This document shows positions 23,763-37,111 of a stretch of DNA of 64,000 nucleotides, in pieces (positions within the stretch are counted from its first letter, which is position 1; each line of letters begins with the position of its first letter). Source of the stretch: Lineus longissimus (Eukaryota; Nemertea; Pilidiophora; Heteronemertea; Lineidae); the NCBI RefSeq assembly GCF_910592395.1, contig NC_088313.1:3166501-3230500 (forward strand). Direction: 5' to 3'. The position numbers and the translations under genes were made by a program. The notes under the pieces are model-generated. The model saw only the letters and a program-made list of their open reading frames with translations, had not been told where the DNA came from and ran no database searches.

Positions 23763-26631
23763 TCAATTAGCAATGTTGGACAATTCGTTCTTCTGTTTCC
23801 TTCACCAGTATCCCTGATCTGAATTCGTCACTTCTGCCGACTGTGTCCCCGCAGGCTTCGATCGCTTCACGAGAAGCCCACGATGACGAGTCGGCGCCCC
23901 CGGGTTGCATAACACATCATTGTTTTACACCAATCCCAAGGCAAAATGCGCAATTTCATGCATTTTACCTGTAAAATTAAAACTAAATGAGGCTGAATCA
24001 AGGAGAGAAGTGCATTTTTCTCCTTGACTGAATCAAGGCAAAATATTCTTTAAAAAAAAAAAAATTTCCCATTTCGTCGTGCTAATTGATGTACATTGAT
24101 AAAAAATTATCGATTGCCATTGTTTTGCTAAGTGGGCCAACATTAGCAGCAGCTGATGTTAGTACCGAATTGAGGCTTTAGTATTCCTCAACGGCGAATT
24201 TGTTTGTGGCTTGCCATGGATTCATATTCTTTTTAGTATTAAATTTCTTATTTACTTTCCACCGCTCGCAAGACAGTCAGTCTTGGTATAATTTCATGAT
24301 GAAAGCCAAGTAGTAAGTCAGTGTTCGGATATGTTATATACTAGCTCATGGTTGGCTTCTGATGGTTGCCAGTTTTGTCATCTTTCCGAATCCTTGGTTG
24401 GTTCGAGTTTGTGTATAGACCTTCCAAATGTACACGTACGGTACAACTTGGCAAATTCATCCTTTGGCCCATTAGTTGCCAAAGTCGTATCAGAGAAAGC
24501 TATTGAAAATCTTTCGTACAAAATAGGAAAGCAAAATACACTATTCTTTTCTGCGCAGTTTAGACCAAAAGGTAATTTCAATATCTCCAAGAATGTTACG
24601 ATATCGTATCGAAAGAGAAACAAGGTCGATTACTTTCCGGCAAAAACTTCCACATTATCAACTGTGTTTTGTTTTGCTTCAACTTACATGTACTCATCCT
24701 GAACTTGGCTCTCATCTAAAGAAGAAATCAGTTCGCGATCAGTTTAGATGGAGCCACAATTTACGAAGTCTTTTCGGATGTCACAGGTTCGTTTAATGCA
24801 AAACTGCACAACGTTTTTTTCTGCCTGAAGTAATGATGGCATCAATCTTGCAAGAGACACCACTGGGATATTTTTACATAATGGCCATATGGTCATCGCA
24901 AAATGATTCAGTGTCCAGTGGAGCAAGGCTCATTATTTCACCATAATGTATTCTTAATAAATTAATATGCATTGATTCACAAGATATATCATCTTGGGGA
25001 ATGCTTTGACACGTAATACAGCGCTACGGCTCCGTGACGCCATAAAATAGCCATGTCATACAGGACAAAAAAATTACAAACTGCAATCAGATTGATTTAG
25101 ACTTTTGAGTGTTGAGTAAAAACCTGGCACGAGTAAGTCGAATGTTGGTTCAAATTGGCTTATTGGAATTCCTTGTAACATCAGCAGCAGTAACTCAATT
25201 TGACCCAATTCTGGACTCGGGTGTGTTTTGGTAAAAACGAAGAGTTTTTAAATCAATTGCCAGTTTGTAGAACTGGCCGGGTGTTGATGGCAGTACCAGT
25301 TTTTAATCAGGATGTCAAATTTTGGCATTTCGACACCTGTCGAGGTCGAAACTTGGCTGCGATCCGATCGTTTTCTTGCACGTGGTTCGTGAGATCATCG
25401 AGTCTTGCGATCATATACCAAACCTGGTTGGTCAGACATATACTTTCAAGCCGCATACGGGCGTTTTTATGGGATATTATCATCCTATCATCGATGCACC
25501 CCCTCCTCTTCCTCCAGTAAGAGTTTTCTCTTTATTCTTTCAATTGTATGGTTTATAGAGACCAAATACATGCACCGTCAGTATACGAATGTACATGTAT
25601 GTACAATGTATCAGGGAATAAAAACGTATGATTTAGAATAACCTGTCCATGGACACTCGATTCTGGTCTGGGACATGTGTTCCTTCCACACAAGCCTGTG
25701 AGGTAATGACAAAATTTGCCAAGATAAATTGATAAGTAGCAAGCGTGGCGCCATTAGCTGCGACCAGAATCCTATTCGGAAGACAAAAGGGAACCCTTGT
25801 AACCTCCATTATTGTCTGTGAATGCATTGACATGGTGACTGGTATACCAACCTTTGTTTCTTTTGAACCAATCAATTTGTTGTCAGCTGACTCTTGAACA
25901 CGACTTTCCTATTTCTGACCACAAGAACACTTAGCGACCCAGAGGTTTCTGAGGGTCATTTAACGTGTCTCAGAATCGAGTACGGTCCCTGGTCACTCCA
26001 CATGATTTATGAACTCTCCGGCCAATTATACGCGGCCACCGCCCGTCTTGGTCGATCGTACTTAACGCGGGCCCGGCGCGGACGGTCACGAGCCATTACC
26101 ACGGCATCGCGGGCACCTGCCAAGATCGCCATGATCTCATTCCAACATTCCTCTTTGTCCTCAATACCAATTAATCAATCTTGTCACACCAGCCGATTGC
26201 AAATGCTACAGTCTTAATAAAGACAATGAAAACTGAGCCAGGAAATCTATGGCGATTTTCATAATGCGTTTTCCAAATAAAGAGCGATCCGACAAACTTG
26301 AAGAGCTGGCCGATAAAACAAACAGTATAACGTTGTCATAATTCCTGATAGCGATATGAAAATGACAATCCATCTCTTGTTGACAACGAAACTGTTTTCT
26401 CTCTTTTTGGTCAAAGATGTTTGCTTGTGATACTGCTGACAATGCTTATTATAATGTTATCATTCGCTGCAGTTACAAAACAAATGATGCTGAGAAAATG
26501 CAATATGTTGGCGAAATTTAGTCGCGGGGCAGTAACATTATTTTATGCTATTGCCTTTAAAAATGTGAAAACGTCCACCTGGGTCGTCAAATGTCCACCC
26601 CTATCGTATTCTGACGGATGACGGGACACGT
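23763..26631. other. Non-coding interval between ART gene and its relic
   Basis: Nothing recognisable. Open frames of 100-123 codons occur on the plus strand (24331-24702, 25200-25520, 25894-26217), but none resembles a known family and none has convincing splice context. A poly-A run sits near 24050. Confidence 0.5.
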
Positions 26632-26895
26632 TTATATGAATCTATAGAACCTCGTTAGTTTAAAAGAGTATGCTCTGCTGTCCTTTTTTACATCTGCTAC
26701 GATAAGGCCTTCGTAAGGAGAAATAAGGACTTCCTCCTCTTTTGGAAACATCGAACTGTCTGCGAGTAAGAACCCAAGCTCGATCTTGATATCAAATAAC
26801 TTACTGTGTTGCTTAGAATTCATGAAACCTAAAAGTAACCTATTTATTGGCAGAGGTCGAGGTGACTAAAATGTCTTTGAAATGCCAGTTCCATT
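26632..26895 (-). pseudogene. Inverted relic of the ADP-ribosyltransferase 3' half
   Basis: On the minus strand the segment reads FKDILVTSTSANK, then shifts frame and continues as LLLGFMNSKQHSKLFDIKIE, LGFLLADSSMFPKEEEVLIS and PYEGLIVADVKKD. This aligns along residues 155-219 of the intact gene at 22772-23485, including the serine motif and the E-E-E block. At least one frameshift separates the STSA part from the rest. Near the end, about 37 nt present in the intact gene are missing, after which CTCTTTTAA matches the parent's stop region but is read out of frame. No arginine motif or N-terminal half is found upstream. It is a non-functional copy in opposite orientation, 3.2 kb from the parent. 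No intron signs distinguish DNA duplication from retrocopy. Confidence 0.8.
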
Positions 26896-28792
26896 CAGTT
26901 TTCAAACTACATTTGTACCTTAATACCTAATTCATGAGCGAAACGAAACGTCAATGTCATTTCTCATTGGTCGGAAATTTCATCACAACATGAAAGATAA
27001 TTCTTTTTCATTGAGCTGCCTGCAGTTTTTTCTCCTCGTCTCTGGAGTGAATGGAAAATGCACCTATGCAACTCACTTGCTTGACGAGCAGATTTCTTAA
27101 AACTTTAACGGGAATATACATGTGCATGTACATCACATTCCCGTTGACTGAGATCATTATGTGGTGAAATTTACTCGGAGATCTTTCACGTGACAGACTA
27201 CAATGTAGTCCTGGGGGTTAAAAATGAAGCGTTTCTCTGATCTTTCCATAGACAATGAATAGTTAATTAAAAGAGAAAGACAGATTTGTCCAATGAATAA
27301 ACATTTCCTCCGCCGGTTAATTCAATCTGACCCGAGCTTTGAGTTCCCGGTGATGACTACCATCACGCGGCGAGCATCCTCAAAATACTTCCTCGCCATC
27401 CCTTTGAACTCCTCGTTTCATTTCAATTCTTCTGCATTTAGAATTTGAAAATTGAAATTACTTTACGCAAATCCCTTACAGGCATTTACCTAGAGACCTA
27501 TGGGACTGCCACACGCTTTCAAAATCGACATTTTCTATAATGAATAAGCGGGGCTATTGTTTCTAATTGACAAAGGCTGTCCATTCTCATAACTGTGCAG
27601 TGAGTGTTTTGTCTTTTAATTCTGCTCATCAAAGCATATTTTTGTAAGAATAAACCGGGTAGACTATCTCTGTTTGATAGCTTGATATCTTATTAAAGAG
27701 GGTTTAATTGCGAAACGACATTCCACGAGTCACGTCAGTCTAAGGTTTGGGAATCTCAGTTTTGGCACATTCTGGCATGGGGGGGGGGGGGCATGTAGTG
27801 TTCTACGTATTCCCGCAAAGCTTGGATTGCTGACACACGACAGAATCGGGAAATCGCCGTTGAAACCTGCCCAAAAATTGTGGACGTCATACGCATAATC
27901 GCCCGATTCCCGGTGAATTTGTCGGCGGAACGGGATAGCGAAAACTCTATTGTAACGTCATCGTCATCGTCAGAATCATCGTCATCTCAGTGATCATTAT
28001 TGTCATAATCATCATCAACAATCCTCTTTCCTGTGCCATATATCTCAGGAACGGGTGATGTTAGTCATCTTAACGCCCGAAAAATGCATTATGTATAACA
28101 AGTATGCATAAAACCATACTTCATATTATGTGTATCTATATCAAATACGGTCTGCATGTCTAAAGTGGTGACGTTCTTTGAAATAATTTGGAAAATCACG
28201 AGAAACAGGATGTTCTGGTCGTAGCAGGATCAGTGCCAATACAATATGTTTCATGCAAGAAACATCGACCGCTGTATCAACAAAACTATAACTTGAAATT
28301 CATAATAAAGGGACGCATAACGAAAATGACGAAATTCGTGAGAAATTCCAGGTTGATTAACAGCGAATTTATATTTCCATGGCACTTTTCGTGAAAATTA
28401 AAAACCGTCGCCGAATTTAATTACAATTATGAAGAGTCGTGTCAACACTACAGATATCATATTACACGGCGGTGTTTCCCAAACTATACATTTCTGTTTC
28501 GACGTTTTCTGGCTTATTGAACTCCGTTCGTCATTTTGGTGGGCAATATTATCTACATGTAATGAAGAAGAAAATACAAGTCAATACACGCACATGTACG
28601 TAGACTTCCAAAATGATAGTTATTTATGAGGGTTTTTTTAGCAGTATCAACTTATGTACAGGCTTTTGAAATGTTTCCCTTTTCACTGACTTATCATTTA
28701 ATCGTCAAGAGGTTGCCTCTGGCCCTCTTAATAAAGATGTACCAGTGAGTCTTGAATTGGCTTTTGACAAAGTTGCGCGTAATATACTTAGG
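26896..28792. other. Non-coding interval with G tract and TCATCG microsatellite
   Basis: No gene recognised. Contains a run of 12 G at 27780-27791 and an imperfect TCATCG/TCATCA microsatellite at about 27957-28020. Confidence 0.5.
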
Positions 28793-28912
28793 AATTAATA
28801 CCGAGCTGGCGGTCATTACGGCGAAGCGCCTCGGGTTTTGGACTGCATTTTCGGTCTACCCGAGCGGTCTTGATTATACAACCAATGACCGACAGCGAGG
28901 TATTAATTTCTA
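28793..28912. mobile_element. 120-bp MITE with TTAATACC termini, copy 1
   Basis: Inverted termini of about 29 bp: TTAATACCGAGCTGGCGGTC near 28794 against the complement of GACCGACAGCGAGGTATTAA ending near 28911. A shorter related copy in the opposite orientation lies at 29284-29350. Confidence 0.6.
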
Positions 28913-29283
28913 TTCTAAAAGGTTTCAAAATTAAACAAATTAAATACGATTTGAAAGGTATATATGTTCCGTTTTTGTCAAAGAATGATCCAGCCTGGTG
29001 TCCGGAACTCCGCCATATTGTTGCTTGTGAAGATGACGTCACAGAGCAAGGGAATTCCCAGTCAAGTGTCGTGATTTCCCGAGGCTCCTGATTTCTACCA
29101 TTTCCTCGTCTTTGACCTCTTCTGAATCCTGACTGACGACCTCGAAAGAGTCCTCGGGTATCCTCCCTACTTCACAAATCCCAATATCGGGGAATACTTC
29201 AAAATCTCGTGTTCTTGACATTGTTTTGTGGGGCTGAGTCGTTGCTTCTTGGTGAAAATAATTCGTCTGCTAAAATTCAGAAT

Positions 29284-29350
29284 TTTATACCTACCCAGGC
29301 GGTCATTGGTTACGATACCAAGACCGCTCCGATCAAAACGAGGCGTAATG
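29284..29350. mobile_element. Related, internally deleted MITE copy 2
   Basis: Shares the TATACC terminus, GCGGTCATTGGTT, CAAGACCGCTC and GAGGCGTAATG blocks with the 28793-28912 element read on the opposite strand. It is only about half as long. Confidence 0.5.
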
Positions 29351-32300
29351 TATTTTGTATTAGAAACAATGATATACTGTGACTAAGGCCTTTTAGAATG
29401 TTATACCACTACATGCGTCACACCGCTTCCCTTGAGTATACATCTAAATCAATATCAAAGATTGCTGTATGTTGGTTTTTCACCAACCTTTTATCCTTAA
29501 CGGCTTGAGTAGATGCTTCTTTTCGTCTCGGATAATATTTGAACAAAATCACATTTTGTAAACATATAGGCTGCTGTCGTTGTCGATATAGCTGACAATG
29601 TCCCCAAGATCTGACTTATCTTAGTACCAACCAAATCCAATATATTCTCCTGATTGAACGATAAACCCCCAATGACAATATTTCACTTTGAAGGCACCGA
29701 CTAATGGCCTAATTGATTTGAGATTAATAATGCAATCGCTATAGATCCCGCTTATGACTTATTGTAGAATTAGTGTCAGACTTAATTGTCTTAGTTCATA
29801 AGGTTATGTTATCTGAGGAAGAGGGGAATCGGCGCAATTCATTTCTCCTCCGCACAAAGGACGATAGTGAGGTATGGTACGTGCTGTCCAGCGTCACCCC
29901 GGAGAAATTACGGGGATAAATTGACTCTGGGGAGAAGCCACTCAAGCGTTAGAATTGAGCTGTCCGGCAGTTGAACCATCGGTCCATCGGTCTTCGGCCG
30001 TCGGGTGCGGAGGATTTATGGAACGTTATCTCTCGGCATAGGTTAGGGTGCATCTTGTGGGGATACGAGGACAAACCAACTGTCACGAGAGAGGCGGATA
30101 CGATTGTATTTGTCATCTGATAGTTGAACTGTCGGCATCCTTTGGCAGCTAGACGATTGCTTTCTTGAAGGAATTAATCCCCAACCTGGTTAAGAATGGA
30201 CGAGGTCAGCTCTTGGCACAAAGTTTTGGACATATAACGTTGCCCAGGAGACGAATACCTATCTTTATTGACGGTACCATGTAGTTTCCTTGGTGGTCAT
30301 TCAACATGGGTTCTCTCATCATTCTATAGTGGTTATCGATGATTCATGACACAAACACACTAATGAATGCATTGGTCATCAATTAATCGTGCTAGAATTG
30401 AGCATAGCTAATAGAGCAATATAATTGTGTGACATTTCTCTGTCATGAGATCATCAAATTATGGTTATGATATAAAAAACAACAACCAAGTACCAATCTT
30501 CGCCTGCCTGGTATTTCTCTCCCGCGTCCCGGGGCACTGCGTCACAGCTAATGTCAGAACTGTAGGTCTGTCTCCCAGCAATGAATGTCGGCAATCATCA
30601 AAGATGTTATGTTCATAGATGATCAGATGCGTTAAGTCCAAGCTCTTTTGTCAACTGACACCGATCTGTCATCCCATCTCTCAGGTTCGAACCCCAGTGT
30701 CGAGGTATTTTTTCTGAGTAAATGTTACATTCACTTCAAAAGTTCTTCCAGGCTGATCAGCCCTGACACCAATCAATTTATTGACAAAACATCTCAATCA
30801 TATGACGAGCTTATTTATAGAATTACTCCTCCAAGTGCAGAACAATCGCTGAAGAAGAGGAAGAAAATGAAACAGATAAAGTACGAATATTTGGTATTCC
30901 ACCAGAAACTCGGTCTGTTGTTCTTTCAATTATAACCTAAAAGAATCGCAATAACATTCAGCAGAAATACCAACACGTCCTCTCATACTTATTGATATAC
31001 AATCGCACTCAATTCCTTTCTAGGCTAACCAGCCACCTTTGATGTGAGATTAATCTGTTCCCGAGGCCAGTTGAACTGAAACCCTTCCCTGTCATGTCAA
31101 TATAGGGTGTCAATCAGTTTTCATAGGGTTTAATAACCAGCAGCTAGCGGCAGTGAACTGCCTGTGAACCCAGGTCGGAATTCAAACTCCGACGTCAGAG
31201 AGAATAGACGCCAAGTTGCAATATCGCACCGATTAAAACCGTAAGCCACCTAATTCTTTGTTAGCCAGCTTGCAGTTTACAATTCGATAGCTAGTTAGAA
31301 CGGAGCTTCTATCAAAGTTTAGACGACATGGAGCAAAAGCGGGAGAAAATCAGATATTCATGTTCGAGTGAAATACTCTGTCTTACTGGTGCACCTTAAA
31401 GTTTCGGCGAAGAGTCGTCAGCAGTTTTTAAAGGCGTGTAATGGGGCAAGATTGTGAATTCTGTTATGTTTGTTCTTTAGTGCAATTTTTGTTGTTGACA
31501 CATTTGTGGGGCAGATCAGATGTATGACAAAAATCGGCCGACTTTTGGCAACAAATAAAGCGTGTGAATCTGGGTATTTTGATACCAAATGAAGAAAATG
31601 ACGTACACGAGCTAGTACAGCCCGACAGAGTGGCTATCAAAGTATACCTGCCCTAAGGGTGTTGGATATAAACACAACAAGGTTCTATTTGGCCGTATGT
31701 CAAAGCTACCATTTGAAACGTATGGCCGGAGGGCGGAAGCTTTATCGGTTGTAGTAATTAAACCAAAGATACTGATTAAACCAAACAGGACAGTTGTGAA
31801 ACCTAGCTAATTCGGCTGTTGGGTAGCCCATACTTCGTAGGTCAAATTATTTGATTAAATGATTAAGTGAGATACACCAGAGCGCTCTCAGCGCGCGGTC
31901 ACCCTATCTACATCACACCGAAGAGGTTTCCTCTGAACGATACGCCTTATATTTACATTTTATAACGACAAACCGAGGAAGAATACATCTAAACCAGCAT
32001 CTGATCGCGACCTTTTCCTTCGCTTGGTGGTGGGTAGTAGCGATATTTTAATATGATAAGAAGTACAAATTGATATGTTGACAATAGGAACGGAGCTTCG
32101 TTCACGCTCTGTTCAAGCAGAGTCTTTCAATCTGAAAAACTTTGGTTCAAGCAAGCTTGTCACGCGCAAGAGTTATCGCGGCTAAATATCTGAACCGTCT
32201 CTTCCACTCCATAAAAAGTAGCTGGTCAATAGAAACCTTAATGTGATCAACTATCATCTTAAGCAGGTAAGGTACCCTTTTACGATAAAAGAAGAATAGC

Positions 32301-35300
32301 ATTGGCCAGTGAGAGATTGGTATTGGATATGGATATGGAGAATTAAGTTCATCAGAGCAGAAACTGGAAAAAATGAGGTATCTTTGGTATCTTCTCTTCA
32401 CACACCAGAAGCAAGTTTTGCCTGGAAGCAGATTCTGTCTAAAGAATTGGAAGTTTAGCCTGAGGTAGATTATTGTTAACGGTGTGAGTAATGTCGGAAT
32501 CCTGAAAGCGATCAGCGCAAAGAATGAGGTTGAGTGCTGGATAAGCGATGGTAATCTCAGCGAGGTCTGGGGGAGAGTCCATGGAAAAAGGAGGAGACCG
32601 AGTTGAGATCTCAAGTCTCTTTCTGTTATTACTTCTCTTCTCATGATGGTATCTGCGTGTCCAGAAATCGCGATGAATGTAGATGATAAAAAGTGGATTA
32701 AGAAAACTGATCTTTGGTTGATCAAGATGGTATCTGCAGGCCCGCTGGTTCCAGATTCGAACCAATATACAAAATGTAAGTTCTCTCAATTCCGATTGAC
32801 AAAATTTGCTTGAAGCGAGGACAAATGTAAACTAATAGAAATGAAGAAACATTTAGATTGTGGTATACCGCTTGACCGACATGAAAGTAATGGCACACGA
32901 TTTACTCAAACTTTTAATATCCAGCACACGCTCCGTTCGTTCTGTTTTGTCACTAATTACATCATGAGCGAATAACAATTAGCTTAAAAATTAGATATCA
33001 AATCATGAGCTCGCGTCATTAGCTATGGAAATGGGATTCATCTTCAACCAAAGTGTTTTAATAGCTAATCAAAGTCCACTTTAAATATCATCAATTTATC
33101 AGGGGTTATTTCGGAAAGAAATATGAGATTTTAGGTGATAAAGAATAGGTTGGAGGTGTCCATGCGTCCCCGAGGTTCGTCCTAGATAAGTGTCTGCTTC
33201 ATTAGCGGCCAGCCTCTTTGTATGTGTCCCTGGGAAGCTTATAATCCGATCAAGTCCGGCGATGAATTTAATCGAAGACCAATGTACGTGGCGAGGGAGA
33301 TCGCCGGGCGATTAGACGGGCTGTTGATAATGTGAAAATACCGTGAAAGATAGCAGCGGGAATCGCCCTGGTAATCAGTGAGACACCGCCGGGCGAAATT
33401 GGTCCAACCGTTGGCCCAGGATCAGACGATTATGCACTTTGTTTACGTCCGTTTAAAATTAATTGTGCGCATGAGCATGATGGCGCATCTAATAAAGATA
33501 ATTCCGGACCGACAACATCCAATCTTTCCAGTCTCCAAGGTACGAGGAGGTTGAGTTATTCGACAGCCTTCTTTTAAAGAGAATATGACACGGCACATCG
33601 GTGAAACATTCCCGTTGTCAAGACATTGACCCCCTCCCCACTACGCCCCCCTGTCAGGACCAAATGATACACATGACTATTTCGATGACTTTGCTTCTTT
33701 ACTGCGCCAGCTGACTTGGTACCTCCGATCTGGAACCGAGGGAGAATGATCGTACCAATATCACCCATTACCTAGACTTGCTGTTAGAAGAGTTCAGGCC
33801 ATGCCCAATCCACGGTCGCTCGCACTTGGGCCTAAATTCCCTTTGTTCTACTTTCTTATCAAAGGGTTATCAGGGGAAATCTTGATTACATCGACCCCAC
33901 GGTACAGCTTTCGTGGAGGTCGATATGTCTAAACCGCAAGCAGCCTAGGGCAAATAATCGTAATGGACACTCTTCGCCAGTTTCGGATATGATAAAGGAC
34001 GGGATGAAGTAATGGCCAAATACATTGATTTGGTGAAACGAGGGGCAGGAATGAGAAGACCGTGCATAAACAATGTCCATTGGTATATCACGGCGTGACT
34101 CAATCTGCCAATACTTGATGTCGGCAAAGATGGCATGATGATGGGGATATGCCATGACACGGTTCCTTACCCCCGATGGTGGCGTTCCGATAAACTGGCC
34201 ATGAGATTAATTTGTATGGCCCAGCGCTTGCAGTAATCATATTCAACAGATGATTAAATATCAGATGATTTATGATGTAAATAGGAAATTAGGGAGAACC
34301 TAATCGGTGTGATATCACGTTTAATTGGAATTTGCAAGTGAAATGGTGTGGATGATGACGTAATGAGGTTTCCTAAATTAGGCGATCAATGATTCATTGT
34401 GATTCATTCTATAGTTGCCCTAAAGTTACTTGAGCATTTCAGCGGGTTAAGTGATAAGAGGGTCACTTGATCACCTCTATGGCCAATCCGCGACTTCGTA
34501 GCCGATTTTTCAAATTGAATATGGATCCTCATGGTCTATGTACCCTCTAAACGTCCCTCTAACTCCACTCCAGGAATAATATAACCCGAAGAACCCTCAT
34601 CGCACAGATGGAGAGGCATAACTAGTTTTTGATTCGTCCTTGAGGTCAATTACTCATTGCTGAGATTCATTCCCCTAACTTAATTTCCGAACACATTTGT
34701 TTCAATAAATGTCCGATGGCCACTTTATCTGCGGTCCTTGTGGTCGAAGATGGTGAAGTGTGTACTCTTCGTCAGCCTTCAAAGGGAGATATTGATCCCG
34801 ACTTTAGTTAGTTCCGGCGTTACTTTCAAGGCGTCTCTGGCTGTCATCTTTCTTTCTTGTCGACAGCAAAAGCAATAGCAATTGTGTGAAGCGGTACTTT
34901 GAAGCCCCTGCATTGAAGAAAAAAGCTGGCAGTACAAATAATTGTACCAACTTACCTTATTTAAATGTTCCGAGCTTCTATATGATTCAATGGGTGCTGA
35001 GGGCTCGGAGGGACGGAAAATGTCCAGACATGGGGTAAAGTTGATATGTGCTTCTTTTGTTTATTAAAAACGTTGATTCAAAACAATAAACTGGACTCAG
35101 TCTTTAAAACGATCTTTGAAGCGATACATGCCTTTGGCAATGTTACGCTTCCCAAGTTCCAGCTGACGTTATCCATCGTGTCGTACATCTTTCAAATAGG
35201 CATTTTCCTGCATGTGAGCTATTATTGATGTCAGTTATTCGTCTTCCTGGTCAATCCCTGGCCGATTTGCAGCTTACATTGTAGCTTAAAAATTCGGCTT

Positions 35301-36744
35301 TCTCTTCTAAATCATGAGATAATATGCTATACTTTGGCTAATAATCCACTCTATAGCCTCTTGTAATTATTCCAATAAAATGTGACTGACAGATATAAAG
35401 AAGATAATAATAAAGCTTGTCATGATATTCAACTAGATTTGAATATCACTCAGGCTGTTGCCGGGAATGTCGCCAACAAGTCTGCTGCACTGTTGGATTC
35501 TGAGTTCGGAACGCTGATGAATATTGTTATCGGAATCAATAAGATTGAATTGAATAACCCCATGATCAGTTCATAATTGTTGCACTGCCAATTATAACTT
35601 CCGACTGTACCTAAATTCTGAAACTTTCACATTGACTGATTCTTTCGCAAGGATATCTTAATTAAGAGTGGAGCTCACGCATGATACTTCCAGCGGTTAT
35701 AGTTCTAGGGATGACGATTTTTGCGAGCCTCTGATTGGACAACGACACAGGAAGTCTTGCTGCTCTGGAAGTCGCTGAATTTGTGACTGGTTTCGCCAAG
35801 ATGACTATACTGCAAGAGATCAGCTTAGCTTAGATTTGTCAAAATCGTAGAACGACTTTGTTTGAGTCGATATTTCTCTTGCAATGATCATGATGATTGG
35901 AGACGGGGCGTTAGAGAAAACATTATGATTGTGTGTTAAAAGCAGATATTAAGAAAACAGAAACTATTTCGCCAATAGGTTGCCGCAACATGATTATATG
36001 GGACAACTTTAATAAGGTTTTAATGCCATGTCAACAGGAAGGAACGTTATTTCCTATTGGCTATGTACATGTGCCTCATCCGGCCTTGAACCCTGGACGC
36101 TGTCCACCACTGGACGCCGTATCAGCAAACCGATCTATGTACCCCTGGTGGACATCACGCTCGAAAAGGTCGCCCTAAATCCGCGGTCAATGAGAACCTG
36201 TCAAAACAAATACAGTTCAAATAATGATAATATTTGTGATACGGGTACGGGATTAGTGGAAATGAAAGGCGGAATAAGTTTGATATTAAAATCGCGTTCA
36301 TTGCGTGAAGGTATTGCCTAGATTACTTTACGGTTCCTGGCTTGATTGGGGTTGCATGGTCGCTGAAATAACATCACATCAAACATGTCAATCACTGTTT
36401 TTCTGATTGCGTGTGGGACGTCAGGAAAACTTAACGTACTGAATTGACGGCTATAACAAGCTGAAAGGCTCTTACATTGGGTTGGGAGGAAGTAGGAAAT
36501 ATGGTTAGAGTAGTGGTCTGTTTGAGAGTGAAATACCAGTTGATGACCCGGCGTAACCGTTACCAAATGTACCATCTTCAAAACCTGACTTGACATGGAT
36601 GTTTATATGTGACATGGATGTTATAGTAAATTGTTAAGTTGAAAGGCGTACGCTTCAATAAGTAACCAAATGGACCGTCTTCAAAACCTAAACTAACATG
36701 GAGGTTCATGTACTTGTCAATCCTTTTACATCTGTTATGCCCAA
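29351..36744. other. Gene-poor interval
   Basis: About 7.4 kb with no recognisable exon. The longest open frame is 192 codons on the minus strand (32725-32147); it is hydrophobic in its first half, resembles no family I can name and lacks flanking signals. A pair of GATA-type words overlapping a TCF-like ATCAAAG at 33855-33872 is the sort of cluster found in enhancers, but no test of function is possible here. Confidence 0.5.
30822..30866 (+). mobile_element. Degraded 3' end of the MED28-intron SINE family
   Basis: ATTACTCCTCCAAGTGCAG, an AACGCTGAAGAAGA-like block and a GAA-rich tail match the end of the SINE at 10771-11170. A GGTTCGAACCCC B-box-like word lies 150 bp upstream at about 30673-30684 and may be the remnant of its head. 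Confidence 0.5.
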
Positions 36745-37111
36745 TAGCATTCCGCGACGTTACTATTTATAGCTCACAAGGTCATTTGAATAAGATATTG
36801 ATGACGTTTTAGTCACGTGACAGTCGGACATCGACACTTATTTCTACGCATTTGAGCTTATTTCAAAGTCAATTATCTTTGACCCTGCATTGTTTTTAGC
36901 ATGAATGATACCATAGAGTCAGAGAGAGAAATATTCAGAACAATTATGTAGTATTTCCAACACTCGGACATGTGCCAGATTGAATCTAACTGCCCTAGTT
37001 AGAAAGCCTGAATCCATTACGAAACCGCATGTTTGTCCGACATTGCCTGTAATTCAGCGATGGGGAAATAGAGGGCAGTAGCTGCAGTGACCTCATTATC
37101 GCGGAATGCTA
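36745..37111 (-). mobile_element. 366-bp TA-flanked MITE, copy 2
   Basis: Reverse complement of the element at 3664-4028, with the same TAGCATTCCGCG termini. The E-box GTCACGTGAC (36812-36821) is retained, whereas the octamer word and the GACGTCA word near the other end are mutated. Confidence 0.8.

Noticed and set aside
28870-29221. Overlapping 73-codon plus and 60-codon minus frames
   Set aside because: The plus frame begins inside a MITE and the apparent promoter of the minus frame is another MITE copy; kept only as a finding.
32147-32725. Minus-strand 192-codon frame, longest in the gene-poor region
   Set aside because: No family similarity, no promoter or splice context; a vague resemblance to ABC transporter membrane segments was too weak to use.
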